DNA from: Candidatus Zhuqueibacterota bacterium
GTDB lineage: Bacteria > Zhuqueibacterota > Zhuqueibacteria > Thermofontimicrobiales > Sulfurfontimicrobiaceae
Assembly: GCA_016927835.1 (NCBI GenBank)
Contig: JAFGMA010000161.1
Coordinates: 1-43,584 of the forward strand
Direction: 5' to 3'
Length of the DNA stretch: 43,584 nucleotides
Shown one piece after another: positions 1-7,865 of this stretch. The position numbers were made by a program, and so were the translations under genes. The notes under the pieces are model-generated. The model was given only the letters and a program-made list of their open reading frames with translations, was not told where the DNA came from and did no database searches. How positions within the stretch are numbered: the stretch's first letter is position 1; each line of letters begins with the position of its first letter.

Positions 1-1
1 A

Positions 2-82
2 AAAAAATCTGATAATTACGAAGCCTTCATCCACCTCGCTTGTGCCGACATTACGCGGCGCGCAACTGAGGTTTTCGGATAG
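2..82 (+). pseudogene. C-terminal tail of an IS transposase (IS5-like), cut by the window edge
   Basis: An open frame enters from the left edge and ends at TAG 80-82. Its last residues include YEAFIHLACADIT, resembling the tail of IS5-type DDE transposases, where a short helix rich in A, F, L and I (of the type AFIHLACxxIxLRR) closes the protein. Only 26 codons are visible, so the DDE residues cannot be checked and it is unknown whether the rest is intact. The stop codon lies inside a sequence that matches the terminal repeat of a small element near 41.5 kb, which supports the reading as the end of an insertion sequence. The family call rests on a short stretch and is tentative. Confidence 0.5.
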
Positions 83-87
83 GCTCT
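71..87. repeat. Putative terminal inverted repeat of the left-edge IS
   Basis: Read on the minus strand this is AGAGCCTATCCGAAAAC. It overlaps the transposase stop codon and agrees at 14 of 16 aligned positions with TGAGCCTGTCCGAAAAT at 41452-41468, the end of a MITE-like element. It is therefore likely the right end of the insertion sequence. Target-site duplication cannot be checked because the other end lies outside the window. Confidence 0.5.
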
Positions 88-261
88 TATTTGAATCCAA
101 TTTGCCGATTTCGAAAATCTCCCCTCCGCCGCCAACTCTGCTTCCGTCACATCTTCGCGCCGCAGCCCTGTTCCAGCTTTAATTTCCCGACAATGGAAAA
201 TTCGGTTTCATGCCAGATGACTGGAATTTATTCTCGAATTGCCGGGCAGCCAATCCCGCCG

Positions 262-1485
262 CTATTTTCTTAAATTCAGCCCGCTCAGGTCGAGCAGTAA
301 CATTTGCCTGCCGCTTACGCCCACCGGGCAATCGATGATGACCTTTTGCCTATCCCGGGTTTGCCGCGGATGCAAATCCACACGCCACTCGCCGGTATAT
401 TTCGGATCCATAAAAAATTTGCCAAGCACAATTTTCTCACCGGTTCTGGCATTAAACAGGTACAGCTCCACCTGCCGGTTTTGGTCAGGGTACGTGTCAT
501 TCATAATCCAGTCGTCATTTCGCAGAAAGCTGCAATGCCCGTCAACTTTTAGCACGCCCTCGCCCACAATTTCGTATTTTTTTTCAGTCATATCTTCGAA
601 CAGGTAAAAACGATTGCCGATTTCCGGTCGATTCGCCCAGGCAAGTATTTGTCGGTCATTCTTCCAGCAGAAATGGGAAGTCATTCGAGAATCATTCAGC
701 ACGTGAATGTCGCCGCCATCGACCGCAGCAGTGAGAAAACGCGTGCCCAGCGGCGATACCCTTGCGGCTTCGCCTGGTATGCTCCAGCGATGTAAAAATG
801 CTACGCGCGTCCCACCCGGATTGATAGAAATTGCATTGAAATAGTGCTTGTACGGGGTCAAATCTTCTGGCGCGTATGGAATTGCAGCAATTTCCTGCAA
901 CGAAACGATCAGCTTTTTCGAACCGTCTGCCAACGAAATTTTCCAGAGTCCCGTATTTTCCGGTGCCAGTATCGTTCGGTATTTGTCTTCAACTCCGGAG
1001 TAACCGTACCCGGCGCGCACATCCTGTATTCGCTCAAAATCCACCGAGAAGCCAAACGCTCCGTCTGGACTGACCGTGTAGACCGGTACAGGGAGGGTAC
1101 GCTTACGCATGGTTTTAATATCCAAAATGTGGCAGACAAACCGGTCGGCGCTGCGATCATTCCAGAGCACCTCATCGGAACTGCCCGGAAGCCATTGCAG
1201 CATACAGCCCTGCTGCCAATTCCAGGCATTGGAGGTGCCAAGTTCAATCCAGCGATTGCCTTGCTGCAAATCGAGCATGCCGATTTTAATTTCGTCGCCT
1301 GATCGGGGCGTGCGGTGCTCGAAATCGACGCGCATGCCCAGTACGCAGCGGTCGTTGGGATCGGTTTGAAATTTGTCGTAATAGCCAAACCAGTGATAAC
1401 CTGGGCTTCTGGTCAGCGGATAGACCGGAACGCTGATTTTCGATTGGCGAATGAAATCTCGATAAGCCGGAGTTGAATTTTGCAT
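262..1485 (-). CDS. Beta-propeller protein, oligogalacturonate-lyase/TolB-like, function unassigned
   Basis: A protein of about 407 residues. The chosen start is the ATG at 1485 (MQNSTPAYRDF); the frame stays open to 1626 but that extension has no protein-like character. There is no signal peptide, so it should be cytoplasmic. The sequence has repeated beta-strand blocks of the WD40/TolB-like kind, with motifs such as SPDGAFGFSVDF, NPGGTRVAFLHRW and SHFCWKNDRQILAW, spaced as in six- or seven-bladed propellers. The N-terminal YHWFGYYDKFQTDP and the histidine-rich DGHCSF segment resemble oligogalacturonate lyase-like proteins, but I cannot confirm the catalytic residues. It lies alone beside an IS tail and a repeat-rich gap. 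A role in sugar-acid degradation fits the neighbouring glycosidase genes but is inference. Confidence 0.65.
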   Translation of the reverse strand: MQNSTPAYRDFIRQSKISVPVYPLTRSPGYHWFGYYDKFQTDPNDRCVLGMRVDFEHRTPRSGDEIKIGMLDLQQGNRWIELGTSNAWNWQQGCMLQWLPGSSDEVLWNDRSADRFVCHILDIKTMRKRTLPVPVYTVSPDGAFGFSVDFERIQDVRAGYGYSGVEDKYRTILAPENTGLWKISLADGSKKLIVSLQEIAAIPYAPEDLTPYKHYFNAISINPGGTRVAFLHRWSIPGEAARVSPLGTRFLTAAVDGGDIHVLNDSRMTSHFCWKNDRQILAWANRPEIGNRFYLFEDMTEKKYEIVGEGVLKVDGHCSFLRNDDWIMNDTYPDQNRQVELYLFNARTGEKIVLGKFFMDPKYTGEWRVDLHPRQTRDRQKVIIDCPVGVSGRQMLLLDLSGLNLRK

Positions 1486-2088
1486 GAATGATTTCCAGGA
1501 ATATTGGTGCACGAAAACAAGAATATAAGTGGATTCGGTTCGAAAATAAGTTCCTTTTTGTTGGGCGGAACGGTACGGCACTGCGATCGAAGCATGATAG
1601 CAAAAAGCAACCCTACTTCCGCTCAAGGTGAAGGAATAGGAATTATCAGGGCGGACAGAACGTCATGCTCAGGTATAAGTTGTTATCACTGATAGATAAG
1701 CTTCGCAATGCCACAAACGGGAGTTTATGAACCAGCACTTGAGGGAATCCGTGCATGTGTACTCTAAACGAGTATAAGCTGAACATATTTTTTAATAATA
1801 ATCTGAGGCTAACATAATGTAAATTTGAAAAATAATAGTAGGCTTTGGTTCCAATATAATGTTTAATTTGTGACCGTGTGAAGTATGTGTTGAATCTTAT
1901 TTATTATTCTTTTTGTATGTTGAATATGATTTCAGAACCTAAATGAACGCCCTGGTCGCGGCAAGTTAATAAATCAATTTCGAAAAGTCAAGATAATAAT
2001 CTCTCCTGGGGCAATCGCTCAGATACTGGCTGCAAACCTCCTGCAATTGAAACCAGGAGGCATTGCAAACCATGAAACGTAGTAGTTC

Positions 2089-2127
2089 ACCCCCATTAAT
2101 CTTTTTGAACTCAGAGTAAGGATTAAC
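2089..2127 (+). repeat. Direct repeat copy A (39 bp, pairs with 2308-2346)
   Basis: Aligned without gaps to 2308-2346 it matches at 29 of 39 positions, sharing the ends CCATT and GGATTAAC and a T-rich centre. Both copies are in the same orientation about 219 bp apart, suggesting an old duplication or two insertions of the same small element. Confidence 0.4.
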
Positions 2128-2166
2128 ACCTCTTATTGGGGCTTATTTTGTAATATTATGCCGCGA

Positions 2167-2263
2167 GCCTGTCATTCTGGAAGCATCTTTTTCCGGCAAT
2201 ATACGATGTAAACAATTCACTCTTATTACGAAATATCAAAGATTCCTCCTGAATGACATCGGC
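2167..2263. repeat. MITE-like inverted repeat, about 97 bp
   Basis: The left arm (from 2167, containing TGTCATTCTGGAAGCATCTT) is the imperfect reverse complement of the right arm (to 2263), which on the minus strand contains TGTCATTCAGGAGGAATCTT. The arms are about 24 bp and the centre about 48 bp. Words of the TGTCATTC type also occur in the hairpin at 6247-6302, so this may be a dispersed intergenic family. Confidence 0.5.
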
Positions 2264-2307
2264 TTACCATTTTTGCTGATAGTGAGTATCTTTTTGAGCA
2301 ATCGTTT

Positions 2308-2346
2308 GCCACCATTGTCTTTTTTGATTTCAGAATACGGATTAAC
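2308..2346 (+). repeat. Direct repeat copy B (39 bp, pairs with 2089-2127)
   Basis: Second copy of the imperfect direct repeat. It sits inside a 60-codon open frame that lacks a ribosome binding site, and I do not consider that frame a gene. Confidence 0.4.
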
Positions 2347-2506
2347 GATAATCGATTTGCAAAGGTTTAAATTCGCAAATCAAATTTGGTTAATCTTTAA
2401 TCGCACATCTTCTTTTAAGGTTTATCTAAAGGGGTATCGAGTTATAACCATGAAATAAACCCATAACTGAGCCATTACCTCCAGAGGAATCCCGCAGGGA
2501 AATTGC

Positions 2507-2532
2507 CTTTCAAGGATTAACCTTTTTGAAAG
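2507..2532. repeat. Hairpin CTTTCAA/TTGAAAG
   Basis: A seven-base stem with a 12-base loop. It resembles the hairpin at 30382-30410 in both arms and in overall wording, suggesting a dispersed palindromic repeat of REP type. Confidence 0.4.
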
Positions 2533-2659
2533 TTTAGACATATCACAAATCACCACACGATTGTATCATTCGCGTCAAATTGCTTGATCTTAAGGCAAAA
2601 TAATGCTATATTTCACCGAATCAAATTTGATTTCATTTTTCAGGATTGTGATTGGTTTA

Positions 2660-2758
2660 GGAGGTGGGATAAAATAAGTTACCCATTTCAATCTCTCAGG
2701 TGGCTATTTGTCAAAATTATTTTTATCCATAAAGTCCAGGCTATTTTATCCCGCCTCC
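2660..2758. mobile_element. MITE-like element, 99 bp, with 17-bp terminal inverted repeats
   Basis: The left end GGAGGTGGGATAAAATA and the right end, read on the minus strand, GGAGGCGGGATAAAATA differ at one of 17 positions. The element is flanked on both sides by TTA (2657-2659 and 2759-2761), consistent with a 3-bp target-site duplication. It encodes nothing. This is the cleanest non-autonomous element in the window. No transposase with these ends is visible here. Confidence 0.65.
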
Positions 2759-2891
2759 TTAATGTGACGATGCTGCCTTTTTATGTGTTCTCATTTCAAC
2801 ATGTCGCACGGCATTCTCACTCAGCTTCTTAAATGGACTCGATTCCATCGGCTAATCCATCATAATTGTCCGCAATCCACTCAATTATTAA

Positions 2892-3875
2892 ATGGTTACA
2901 ACTTTATATTTTCAAAAAGACACTCAAATGCCAGCCAAAAAACACCTTTTGAATGCCCTGAAAATACTCGTTCTGTCAGTCGCCAGCTTTTATATTTTCA
3001 CCAAATTCTGGCAAAATCTCACCGACCTCAAGCAGATTCACTTTCGAATTGAGAATTTCGCTTTGCTGATTGTTTCATTTGCGCTTTGCATGGTATTTTT
3101 CGGGATTAAAGTCAGCAATTGGCATTTTATCCTCATACGATTCCAGCCATCGATGCGGTACGTTGATTCCGCCAGGATCTGGTTCGGTTCGCAGACCATC
3201 AAATATATCCCGGGCAAAATCTGGTTTCTGCTGGGTCGATTCTACCTGGGGCAGCATCTGCTAACGAAGCCGGTTATCTTCATCACATCATTCATTGAAA
3301 TTTTATTGATGCTCGTTTCAGGCACGCTCATCTTCTTTGTTTTTGGTGACCTGGTGAATTTGATTCATCTGACTGGAATTTTGCGAACCGGATATGTGAT
3401 TATCTTCGCTGTGGTACTCGCATTGGCGGCGATTCATCCGTTTTTCCTCAATATTTATCAGAACGTGCTGGCGCGTCTTTTCAAACAACCAAAGGTGAGG
3501 ATCGAGCTCACCTTCACCAGCCTGCTCCTCCTGCTCCTGGCTTATTGCGCCAACTGGATTTTATTCGGAATCTCAAGCTATTTGATTATCATTTCTTTCT
3601 TTGAATTGCACGTGGCATTCTGGGGACAGGTTGTGGGTATTTTTGCGATTTCTTACGTGGTTGGATTTTTGTCATTGCTGACGCCAGGCGGGATCGGTGT
3701 GCGAGAATCGGTGCAGGTCTATTTCCTGTCGGGGCTGATGCCGGAATCAATCACCGCATTGATTGCGATCGTCTCGCGGCTTTTTTGGGTTACCTGTGAA
3801 ATTATCGGTGCAGCAATTTTTGTCGGGTTGAGAAAAGTGCTCTCCATGCGCCGAGATAAATCATCTACGGGCTAA
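2892..3875 (+). CDS. Flippase-like integral membrane protein (LPG_synthase_TM / UPF0104 family)
   Basis: A 327-residue polytopic protein with about eight hydrophobic segments. It matches the membrane domain shared by lysylphosphatidylglycerol synthases and YbhN-like proteins. The family motif PGGIGVRE is present about 60 residues before the end, along with the conserved KYIPGKIW segment near residue 100. Family members are often linked to lipid or glycolipid translocation or modification; no synthetase domain is attached here. The start at 2892 is the longest choice; an internal ATG at 2928 (MPAKKHLL) is equally possible, since neither has a good ribosome binding site. It converges on the GH31 gene, 49 bp away, and has no obvious operon partner. 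Confidence 0.8.
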   Translation: MVTTLYFQKDTQMPAKKHLLNALKILVLSVASFYIFTKFWQNLTDLKQIHFRIENFALLIVSFALCMVFFGIKVSNWHFILIRFQPSMRYVDSARIWFGSQTIKYIPGKIWFLLGRFYLGQHLLTKPVIFITSFIEILLMLVSGTLIFFVFGDLVNLIHLTGILRTGYVIIFAVVLALAAIHPFFLNIYQNVLARLFKQPKVRIELTFTSLLLLLLAYCANWILFGISSYLIIISFFELHVAFWGQVVGIFAISYVVGFLSLLTPGGIGVRESVQVYFLSGLMPESITALIAIVSRLFWVTCEIIGAAIFVGLRKVLSMRRDKSSTG

Positions 3876-3924
3876 GAGTTTTATTCGTGATGAATGCAAC
3901 AGTACCGAAAGAGCGATGCGTACG

Positions 3925-6060
3925 TCAAAATTTCGCCAAGATCGAATCCCCATTTTCGCCCGGGCATTTCACCAGCAGCTTTTTCTTTGGACCATCATAC
4001 AACCAGCCATTTTCAGCACTCTTCCAGGCATCCATCGTCTCAAGCGCCGGCAAGTCCGACCCTGATTTCAATTTTAGTTCCAGGGGCGGTTGATTAAGAT
4101 GAATTCTGAAAATCAATGGAGTTTTGATCGCATCAAATCCGATGACAAGCTCCTCTCCGGTGAAATTAGATTCGAATCGGACGCTGGTGTCCGGATCGGG
4201 GTAATAAGTGAAATCAGACTCGGCTGCCGGGTAAACCAGCAATGTGAGGAATTGAGCTGCGTCTGCTGAGCCATGACCGGTGATTTCATCTTGTACCCGC
4301 AACGGCAATATGGCACCGGAGCGGATGAAAACCGGGTAGCGCAGCAAGGGTGCCTCGTATTCAACGGAATCGGGTCCGTTATATGTTTTCGATTCGTCCC
4401 AGTAATCGATCCATTCACCTTCCGGGAAATGCACGATTCGGCGTGATTCTTGATTATGCAAAACGGAGATGAATAGCTCGTTTCCGAGCCTGAACTGCCA
4501 TTTTCCGGTCTCACAGGGTCTGATAATCGGTTCGCCGGTTCGATGTGCATGAATGCCGTAGCTGTAAAGATATGGTACCAATTCCGAGTGCAAGGTTGCA
4601 TAATATCGAAAAACCTCTGTTGTCTGGCTGTCGAATTTCCAGGGACGGTGTTCGCCCACACCGCCATTTAGCATCAGCGGATTGAACGCGCTGAATTGTG
4701 CCCAGCGCAAAAAGACCGTCTTCGTCAATTCAGGTCCGCCGTTGAATCCGCCGATATCGGAGCCGACAAAATGGTATCCCACTTCAGCGGCTTTGAAAAT
4801 ATTTCGAAGCGCTTCCCCAAAGCCTCTTGCGGAAAAATCATGACGCTGGTCGCCGACCCACGACGCGGGCGTGCAATCGATCGGGCTGTATTCCGGATCA
4901 TCCTCGCGATCCGAATAATCGACGGACCGGGCAAGCGTGATCGCATCGGGACTGCGCATGATGGTGTATTGGTGGGCATCGCGATAATACAGAACCGTAT
5001 ATTCCCGTTTCGAGATTTCGCCGCGAAAGCATTTTGAAAAGTCGGGCACATACGTTTCGGAATTATCCACTTTCCAGCCGTCGATATTCAGATCGAAGAC
5101 GCGATCCATCTGCCTGTGCCACCAGGCTACTGCTTCGGGATTGGTATAATCGATGTGCGAGCCCTTGCCTTTCCACCATTCGAAAACCTCGGCATCATTC
5201 AGGAAGAAATCCCGGCGGCGCGCTTCGTTATATGTTGGTGCGTCGTTATTAATCATACAGGTGAACCAGCAGATGACGCGAATGCCCTTTTGGTGGAGTA
5301 TCTCAATCATTGATTGCGGATCCGGATATCGAACGGAATCGAATACAAACGTATTGTAAGCCGTCGCCCAGGGGCTGTCGATAATAACCGCTCCCACAGG
5401 AATCGAATGCGTTTCATAGCCGCCAACCAGGCTCATCACTGCCGCTTGTGTATTCTCGTCATCTTCCCAAATCCAGGGTTCATACGCCCATTCAGGTGTG
5501 ACCGGTGGTTTCAAGCCGGTGGGACGCTGGTATTCAACTAAATTTGATTTTTTCACCACCCGCAGCGGTCCGCGCACGATCCCGCCAAGATTTCCCATAT
5601 CGAACACGCGAATTGCCATGACATTATTTACAGGCTTTAGCAGTCTTTTTTCGACAGGATATTTTCTTGTGAATTTGTGGGCGCTTTCCCCTTTTTCGCT
5701 GTCGCCCATTCCGCCGATTTTTTGACCGTTTAGAAAGGTTTCATCAGTATCGTTTATCTGTCCCAGGATGAATACGACATCCTCTGCCAGATATTCAGCG
5801 GGCAAATCGAAGTGGAGCCGGTACCACGCAAAACCGTCCAGCCTGGGGAATGCCTGATTTTCCCAGTTGCCCGGGACTTCGAGTGCATTCCAGTTGGTGT
5901 CGGCAAATTCCGGATTCGCCCATTCCAGGCTGTCTCCGGGCTGAAAACGCCAGATTCCGGGCAAATCAAATCCGTGATTTGGTTTTTCAGTTTCATTTTC
6001 TGAGCAGGAAATCAGGCAAAGGATGAGAATGCTTAATACGCTGGCGAATCTTTTATTCAT
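3925..6060 (-). CDS. GH31-family glycoside hydrolase, predicted lipoprotein
   Basis: Starting at ATG 6060, which has AGGTGG just upstream, the product is 711 residues. A further in-frame start at 6075 lacks that spacing. The N-terminus is a lipoprotein signal with lipobox LISC, so the enzyme should be anchored in the envelope. Residues about 30-170 resemble the jelly-roll sugar-binding domain of GH2-type enzymes (GIWRFQPGDS, VPGNWENQ, FLNGQKIG). The TIM barrel follows from about 195 to 520. Nucleophile candidate is D332 in WKVDNSE, acid/base candidate D404 in SWVGDQ, and the family motif GSDIGGF lies at about 434-440. A C-terminal beta domain closes it. Likely an alpha-glucosidase or alpha-xylosidase type activity on oligosaccharides; substrate unknown. 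A terminator-like hairpin separates it from ThuA upstream, so it probably has its own promoter. Confidence 0.88.
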   Translation of the reverse strand: MNKRFASVLSILILCLISCSENETEKPNHGFDLPGIWRFQPGDSLEWANPEFADTNWNALEVPGNWENQAFPRLDGFAWYRLHFDLPAEYLAEDVVFILGQINDTDETFLNGQKIGGMGDSEKGESAHKFTRKYPVEKRLLKPVNNVMAIRVFDMGNLGGIVRGPLRVVKKSNLVEYQRPTGLKPPVTPEWAYEPWIWEDDENTQAAVMSLVGGYETHSIPVGAVIIDSPWATAYNTFVFDSVRYPDPQSMIEILHQKGIRVICWFTCMINNDAPTYNEARRRDFFLNDAEVFEWWKGKGSHIDYTNPEAVAWWHRQMDRVFDLNIDGWKVDNSETYVPDFSKCFRGEISKREYTVLYYRDAHQYTIMRSPDAITLARSVDYSDREDDPEYSPIDCTPASWVGDQRHDFSARGFGEALRNIFKAAEVGYHFVGSDIGGFNGGPELTKTVFLRWAQFSAFNPLMLNGGVGEHRPWKFDSQTTEVFRYYATLHSELVPYLYSYGIHAHRTGEPIIRPCETGKWQFRLGNELFISVLHNQESRRIVHFPEGEWIDYWDESKTYNGPDSVEYEAPLLRYPVFIRSGAILPLRVQDEITGHGSADAAQFLTLLVYPAAESDFTYYPDPDTSVRFESNFTGEELVIGFDAIKTPLIFRIHLNQPPLELKLKSGSDLPALETMDAWKSAENGWLYDGPKKKLLVKCPGENGDSILAKF

Positions 6061-6409
6061 GATAACCACCTGCATGTTTTATGCATTTTATTTAGTTGGA
6101 TTCAGGGCAATATAAATTATCCCGCGACTCCCACAAAGCGAATATCATTATGGCAGCCAACAGATTCCACCCCACCAATCTTCAACTCCTTCAAAGCCCA
6201 CATTGCACAATATCAATCCGTCCGCAAAAATCGCTTTTATTCGGGTAAAAGCCCGCCATCACGGATTTGAACTGTCGATTCGACCGGAATGACAGGGCTT
6301 TTCCCACGGACGAAAATTTGCTCGATCCGTTATCGGGTACGTTTTCATATTTTTTAAGTGGATCTAATTTGGTTTATTTGAATAGATCCAACACGGGAAA
6401 TGTGACTGC
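6061..6409. other. Intergenic region between the ThuA-like and GH31 genes
   Basis: 349 bp without a gene. It holds the terminator-like hairpin at 6247-6302, a short GGATCTA/TAGATCC palindrome at 6360-6389 and, next to the GH31 start, the AGGTGG ribosome binding site. An AT-rich patch near 6070-6120 could carry the GH31 promoter, but no clear boxes are seen. Confidence 0.5.
6247..6302 (-). terminator. Terminator-like hairpin downstream of the ThuA-like gene
   Basis: On the minus strand, arm AAAAGCCCTGTCATTCCGG pairs imperfectly with CCGTGATGGCGGGCTTTT around a loop of about 19 bases, and the stem ends in TTTT. The placement, about 108 bases past the ThuA stop and before the GH31 gene, fits a rho-independent terminator. 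The TGTCATTC word links it to the repeat at 2167-2263, so it may be a repeat used as a terminator. Confidence 0.5.
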
Positions 6410-7147
6410 CTATTCCTTGGTTTCCACCTTTTCAAGCGGCTTTTTGTTTCCGAAAGACGGAACCGGACCATCACCGGGGGCAGCCCAGCGGATCGCGTTG
6501 GCAATCACCCGCAGTACTTGCTCATTGTAATAGATTGGGAGTGTTTCATGTCCGGGTCGGAAATAGAAAATTTTCCCGCGACCGCGATGGTAGCAGCAAC
6601 CACTTCTGAAGACTTCGCCACCTTGAAACCAACTCACGAACACGAGGGTGTCCGGTGCAGGGATGTCGAAGCGTTCTCCGTACATTTCGGTATGCGGCAA
6701 TTCGATATATTCTCCGATACCATCAACAATCGGATGTCCCGGCTCGATGACCCATAGCCGTTCCTTTTCACCAATCTCGCGCCATTTCAAATCACATGAG
6801 GTTCCCATCAGCTTTTTGAATATTTTGGAAAAATGCCCGGAGTGCAGGACAATCAATCCCATTCCTTCCAGAACGCGCTGGTGCACTTTATCCACGATTT
6901 CGTCTTTGACATCACCATGTGCCATGTGCCCCCACCAGGTCATCACATCGGTGTCAGCGAGCACTTTATCGGTCAAGCCGTGCTGTGGTTGATCGAGTTC
7001 TGCCAGACGAATTTTAAATCCGCCCTGCTTTTCTATATACGTTGCAATGGTTTTATGCATACCATCGGGATACAATTTCTTAACGGCGTCATGAAGCTTC
7101 TCATGGCGCCCTTCATTCCAGAGAGTGACTCGAATTGCTTTTGCCAT
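6410..7147 (-). CDS. ThuA-like domain protein (class I glutamine-amidotransferase fold)
   Basis: A 245-residue cytoplasmic protein that fits the whole ThuA-like family length. Motifs seen: IRVTLWNEG at the start, [11 protein letters not shown] near residue 70, [20 protein letters not shown] near 97-115, [10 protein letters not shown] near 135, and [14 protein letters not shown] near 200. These fit the trehalose-utilisation ThuA clan, whose members often sit with Gfo/Idh oxidoreductases and sugar isomerases and have been linked to keto-sugar handling. The ATG is preceded by AAAGGACC at good spacing. It is the last gene of the probable minus-strand operon amidohydrolase, GH4, outer-membrane protein, ThuA. 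Biochemical role is not known from sequence. Confidence 0.85.
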   Translation of the reverse strand: MAKAIRVTLWNEGRHEKLHDAVKKLYPDGMHKTIATYIEKQGGFKIRLAELDQPQHGLTDKVLADTDVMTWWGHMAHGDVKDEIVDKVHQRVLEGMGLIVLHSGHFSKIFKKLMGTSCDLKWREIGEKERLWVIEPGHPIVDGIGEYIELPHTEMYGERFDIPAPDTLVFVSWFQGGEVFRSGCCYHRGRGKIFYFRPGHETLPIYYNEQVLRVIANAIRWAAPGDGPVPSFGNKKPLEKVETKE

Positions 7148-7191
7148 TTTTCAGGTCCTTTCATTGTGGTTTAATGACACGTGATTGAAGC

Positions 7192-7776
7192 TTATCTCTT
7201 AAAACTGAAGCTATAGCCCAGGCAGATTGCCACACCCTTGAACTGTATGGCATCATCCGTATCTTTGAGTTTAGTGGTTGTCACCCGGTAAAATGCCTTC
7301 AATAGATAGCGTCTGGCAATCGTCCAGCGCGCCCCGATTCCATAATTATAGGCAAAATCCGTTTCAATAAATTCACCGACATCTGCGAAGCTTTCGCTGA
7401 AGGTGATCGAGCCCAACCCGAGCGTAAGCATCGGTGTGAAGCTGCTTTTCAGCACATTGTAGTCCATATTGATATCGACAATCGATAATTTCGAATGTAA
7501 TGAGGAATTTTTCATCTGAATATCGGTTGCACCGAACAGAAAGTCCAGATTCAAATTGATCCGCCCCAGACCGAAGCCGGCGCCAATGCCAGCCACTGTG
7601 CTCTTATGAAGAAGTAACACGCCAGCCGAACTACTCGTCTGGTCGCCGCTCATTTGCTGTCCCGCGATATAAGCCTCCACGGATTGGGGTGAGACAGGTA
7701 CGGCGGAGGATGCGATGACTGCGATGGCAATAAATGCAATATATGAAAAGCGATTAGAAATGGTTGTTTTTATCAA
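7192..7776 (-). CDS. Small outer-membrane beta-barrel protein, unassigned
   Basis: The best start is TTG at 7776: AAAGGA lies 7 to 8 bases upstream. The upstream GTG at 7800 has no ribosome binding site and would add eight residues to the signal peptide. From TTG the product is 194 residues. The N-terminus is a classic signal peptide ending near AVPVSPQS. The mature part has alternating hydrophobic strands with glycine turns (VAGIGAGFGLGRINLNLDFLFG, TPMLTLGLGSITF, YNYGIGARWTIA) and ends in YSFSFKR, close to the aromatic-terminated last strand of barrel proteins. It sits 44 bp before ThuA and 89 bp after GH4, so it is probably co-transcribed. It could be a porin-like or surface-sensing protein for the sugar cluster; that is inference. 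Confidence 0.7.
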   Translation of the reverse strand: MIKTTISNRFSYIAFIAIAVIASSAVPVSPQSVEAYIAGQQMSGDQTSSSAGVLLLHKSTVAGIGAGFGLGRINLNLDFLFGATDIQMKNSSLHSKLSIVDINMDYNVLKSSFTPMLTLGLGSITFSESFADVGEFIETDFAYNYGIGARWTIARRYLLKAFYRVTTTKLKDTDDAIQFKGVAICLGYSFSFKR

Positions 7777-7865
7777 AGCGATTTTCCTTTCTTGTTTCAC
7801 GCGTATCGCTTGGACTGGTAAATTTTTAAATTATCATGAAAACCGATTGTTTTTACCGGCTGAAA

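Larger units (their letters stand above)
1486..2891. other. 1.4 kb AT-rich gene-free region holding several decayed repeats
   Basis: No convincing gene is seen. Short open frames here lack ribosome binding sites and family resemblance. The stretch holds a small hairpin (2037-2062, arms CCTCCTG/CAGGAGG), an imperfect 39-bp direct repeat, an approximately 97-bp inverted-repeat element, a CTTTCAA/TTGAAAG hairpin and a 99-bp MITE-like element. The word GGATTAAC occurs three times (2120, 2339, 2514). It is best read as a landing zone for small mobile repeats next to an insertion sequence. Confidence 0.6.

Noticed and set aside
1684..1694. tetO-like palindrome TATCACTGATA
   Set aside because: Only five-base half-sites match and no TetR-type gene is nearby; chance is enough.
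2273..2458. 60-codon open frame in the 1.4 kb gap
   Set aside because: No ribosome binding site, no family resemblance, and it overlaps a repeat copy.
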